The position numbers and the translations under genes are program-made. A stretch of 6,035 nucleotides of DNA from an uncultured Eubacteriales bacterium (lineage in GTDB: Bacteria > Bacillota > Clostridia > Oscillospirales > Oscillospiraceae), in contig OMQS01000047.1 in NCBI GenBank assembly GCA_900313295.1, forward strand, positions 1 through 6,035, read 5' to 3'. Of the stretch, positions 4,869 to 6,035 are shown in pieces. The notes below the pieces were generated by a model. It was not told the DNA's origin and searched no databases. It was given only the letters and a program-made list of their open reading frames with translations. How positions within the stretch are numbered: position 1 is the first letter of the stretch; every line of letters begins with the position of its first letter.

Positions 4869-5264
4869 ATGCAGCAAAATGAGAAAATGTTTGAAGAAAT
4901 TTACCATGCTTTCCTTCGCACCTATCGAAATCAAGCAACCCGAAAAGATACCGCAAATTATTTATCTTCCGTATACGCCATGTATAAGCCCAGCACATAT
5001 ATGCGCTACTTAGATTCTTTCCTGCATATGATGGATGGCACTCAGTTTGCATCTGTTGTTCCAATCAATTTGTCAGTCTATTTATTGCAGTGTATTGAAC
5101 GAGATTTTGGCGTATCCGCCCTCCAGCAAGCCTTGCTTGCAGAGAAGCAGCACATTCAATATTACTACGATGTATGCGGCTCTGCCTCAAAAGGTTTGCG
5201 CACTGCTCTGCAAGCCTTAGCTTCACAACATGATTTGCAGATTGATTTTTCTACGCCGTATTAA
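4869..5264 (+). CDS. Hypothetical protein, 131 aa
   Basis: An ATG-initiated frame of 131 residues begins 8 nt after the RAYT stop. The upstream GAAGGGTAGG (4853-4862) is a weak ribosome site at 6 nt. I do not recognise the family. The protein looks soluble and largely helical, rich in Tyr, Gln, Leu and Ala, with no signal peptide, membrane segment, zinc motif or P-loop. Residues 3-60 are amphipathic (MFEEIYHAFLRTYRNQA, then NYLSSVYAMYKPSTYMRYLD) and 85-110 may form another helix. Like the RAYT it is clearly more AT-rich than ssnA and ygfK. That suggests it arrived with the RAYT or is a separate acquisition, though it could also be a genuine but fast-evolving member of the ssnA-ygfK operon. 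Its length, tight packing and clean stop argue for a real gene. Confidence 0.6.
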   Translation: MQQNEKMFEEIYHAFLRTYRNQATRKDTANYLSSVYAMYKPSTYMRYLDSFLHMMDGTQFASVVPINLSVYLLQCIERDFGVSALQQALLAEKQHIQYYYDVCGSASKGLRTALQALASQHDLQIDFSTPY

Positions 5265-5295
5265 ATCCTAATTCCATTATAAAGGAGAAATGGTT

Positions 5296-6035
5296 ATGTC
5301 TGAAAAAATGTATCCCATTCCTTTTAAGTCTCTTATGAACTGGGTGGTCACCGAGTACGCCATGAGCGGTGAGATCTTCGGCGTGCACAAGGCCTACAAG
5401 GCCAGCGGCAAGAGCCTGCCCATTTTCGGTGAGCGCATCGAGACCCCCTTCGGGCCCGCCGCCGGTCCCAACAGCCAGCTGGCGCAGAACATCATCGCCG
5501 CCTACTTCGCCGGGGCTCGCTTCTTTGAGGTCAAGACCGTGCAGAAGATGGACGGCGCCGACCTGGCCGCCTGCGTGCCCCGTCCCTGCATCCTGGCCAA
5601 CGACGAGGGCTACAACCAGGAGTGGTCCACGGAGCTGACCGTGCCTCAGGCCATGGACGAATACATCAAGGCTTGGTGCGCCCTGAAGGTTCTCTCCAAG
5701 GTCTACGACCTGGGCGACCCCAACGGGTTCGTGTTCAACATGTCCGTGGGCTATGACCTGGAGGGCATCAAGGGCGAGAAGGTGGACACCTACCTCAACG
5801 GCATGATGGACGCCACCAAGACCGCCATTTTCGGCGAGTGCAAGGCCGTGCTCAAGGAGCTGTTCCCCCAGGAGAGCGACTACATTGACGCCATCTCCCC
5901 CTGCGTGTCCCGCAGCGTCACCGTGTCCACCCTCCACGGCTGCCCCCCGGATGAGATCGAGCGCATCGCCTCCTACCTCATCTCCGAGAAGCACCTGCAC
6001 ACCTTCGTCAAGTGCAACCCCACCATTCTGGGCTA
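5296..6035 (+). CDS. ygfK: YgfK, putative selenate reductase / Fe-S oxidoreductase subunit (partial, N-terminal)
   Basis: The frame is open from ATG 5296 to the right edge, giving 246 whole codons; YgfK proteins are about 1000 aa, so roughly a quarter is visible. This N-terminal part resembles a dihydroorotate-dehydrogenase-like TIM barrel. Seen: MYPIPFKSLMNWVVTEY (5-21), FGxR-type stretch then TPFGPAAGPNSQLAQN (50-65), FFEVKTVQ (76-83), EWSTELTV (109-116), NMSVGYDLEGIKG (148-160), TLHGCPPDEIE (212-222) and KCNPT (239-243). These match E. coli YgfK as I recall it (PxGPAAGPxxQLAQNI, ELKTVQ, EWSTE). The rest should carry Fe-S and FAD/NAD(P) domains. YgfK occurs with SsnA, selenium-dependent molybdenum hydroxylases and purine-catabolic genes; a redox role there is likely, and selenate reduction has been linked to it in E. 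coli. The start has AAAGGAG (5281-5287) at 8 nt. The next genes are outside the window. Confidence 0.92.
   Translation, partial: MSEKMYPIPFKSLMNWVVTEYAMSGEIFGVHKAYKASGKSLPIFGERIETPFGPAAGPNSQLAQNIIAAYFAGARFFEVKTVQKMDGADLAACVPRPCILANDEGYNQEWSTELTVPQAMDEYIKAWCALKVLSKVYDLGDPNGFVFNMSVGYDLEGIKGEKVDTYLNGMMDATKTAIFGECKAVLKELFPQESDYIDAISPCVSRSVTVSTLHGCPPDEIERIASYLISEKHLHTFVKCNPTILG

Noticed and set aside
5278..5283. TATAAA before ygfK as a -10 element
   Set aside because: It overlaps the ygfK ribosome site, has no -35, and would start transcription almost at the start codon.
5251..6000. Minus-strand open frame opposite ygfK
   Set aside because: Antisense shadow, Gly/Val/His-rich, with no recognisable domain.

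Overview
The window reads as chromosome from a GC-rich gut-type member of the Clostridia (Oscillospiraceae-like; inferred from gene content, strong AAGGAGG-type ribosome sites, Gram-positive style promoters and the type of intergenic palindromes; no 16S or other taxonomic marker is present). All core genes have very GC-rich third codon positions, and one short block (about 4318-5264) is clearly more AT-rich.

Layout. (1) 1-252, minus strand: N-terminal part of a FtsW/RodA/SpoVE-family cell-wall polymerase running off the left edge, divergent from (2) 421-1559: tsaE and tsaB, overlapping by 4 nt, two proteins of the tRNA t6A37 pathway. (3) 1560-1748: a gap carrying a palindromic repeat, then (4) upp (uracil phosphoribosyltransferase, 1749-2390) with its own extended -10 promoter and a strong hairpin terminator. 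(5) 2391-2969: a 579-bp gene-free region with the upp terminator, a cluster of palindromic repeats partly related to those in the tsaB-upp gap, a sigmaA-like promoter and a leader of about 180 nt with three predicted hairpins. (6) ssnA (2970-4313), an amidohydrolase-superfamily protein, and (8) ygfK (5296 to the right edge, partial). These two are hallmark members of the selenium-dependent molybdenum hydroxylase / anaerobic purine catabolism locus. (7) Between them sit a REP-associated tyrosine transposase (RAYT, HUH superfamily) and an unrecognised 131-aa ORF, which look like a foreign insertion into the ssnA-ygfK transcription unit.

Most interesting observation: the RAYT coding sequence contains a perfect 28-bp inverted repeat (4435-4462 and 4596-4623). 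Each copy is a textbook REP shape, a GTAG tetranucleotide directly followed by an 8-bp stem and 5-nt loop. The two copies point toward each other and bracket the codons of the catalytic HIH motif, while the reading frame stays open. The kind of element this enzyme family recognises therefore lies inside the enzyme's own gene. Second is the structured leader in front of ssnA, a candidate cis-regulatory RNA. Functions are assigned by motif recognition only; no database search was possible.
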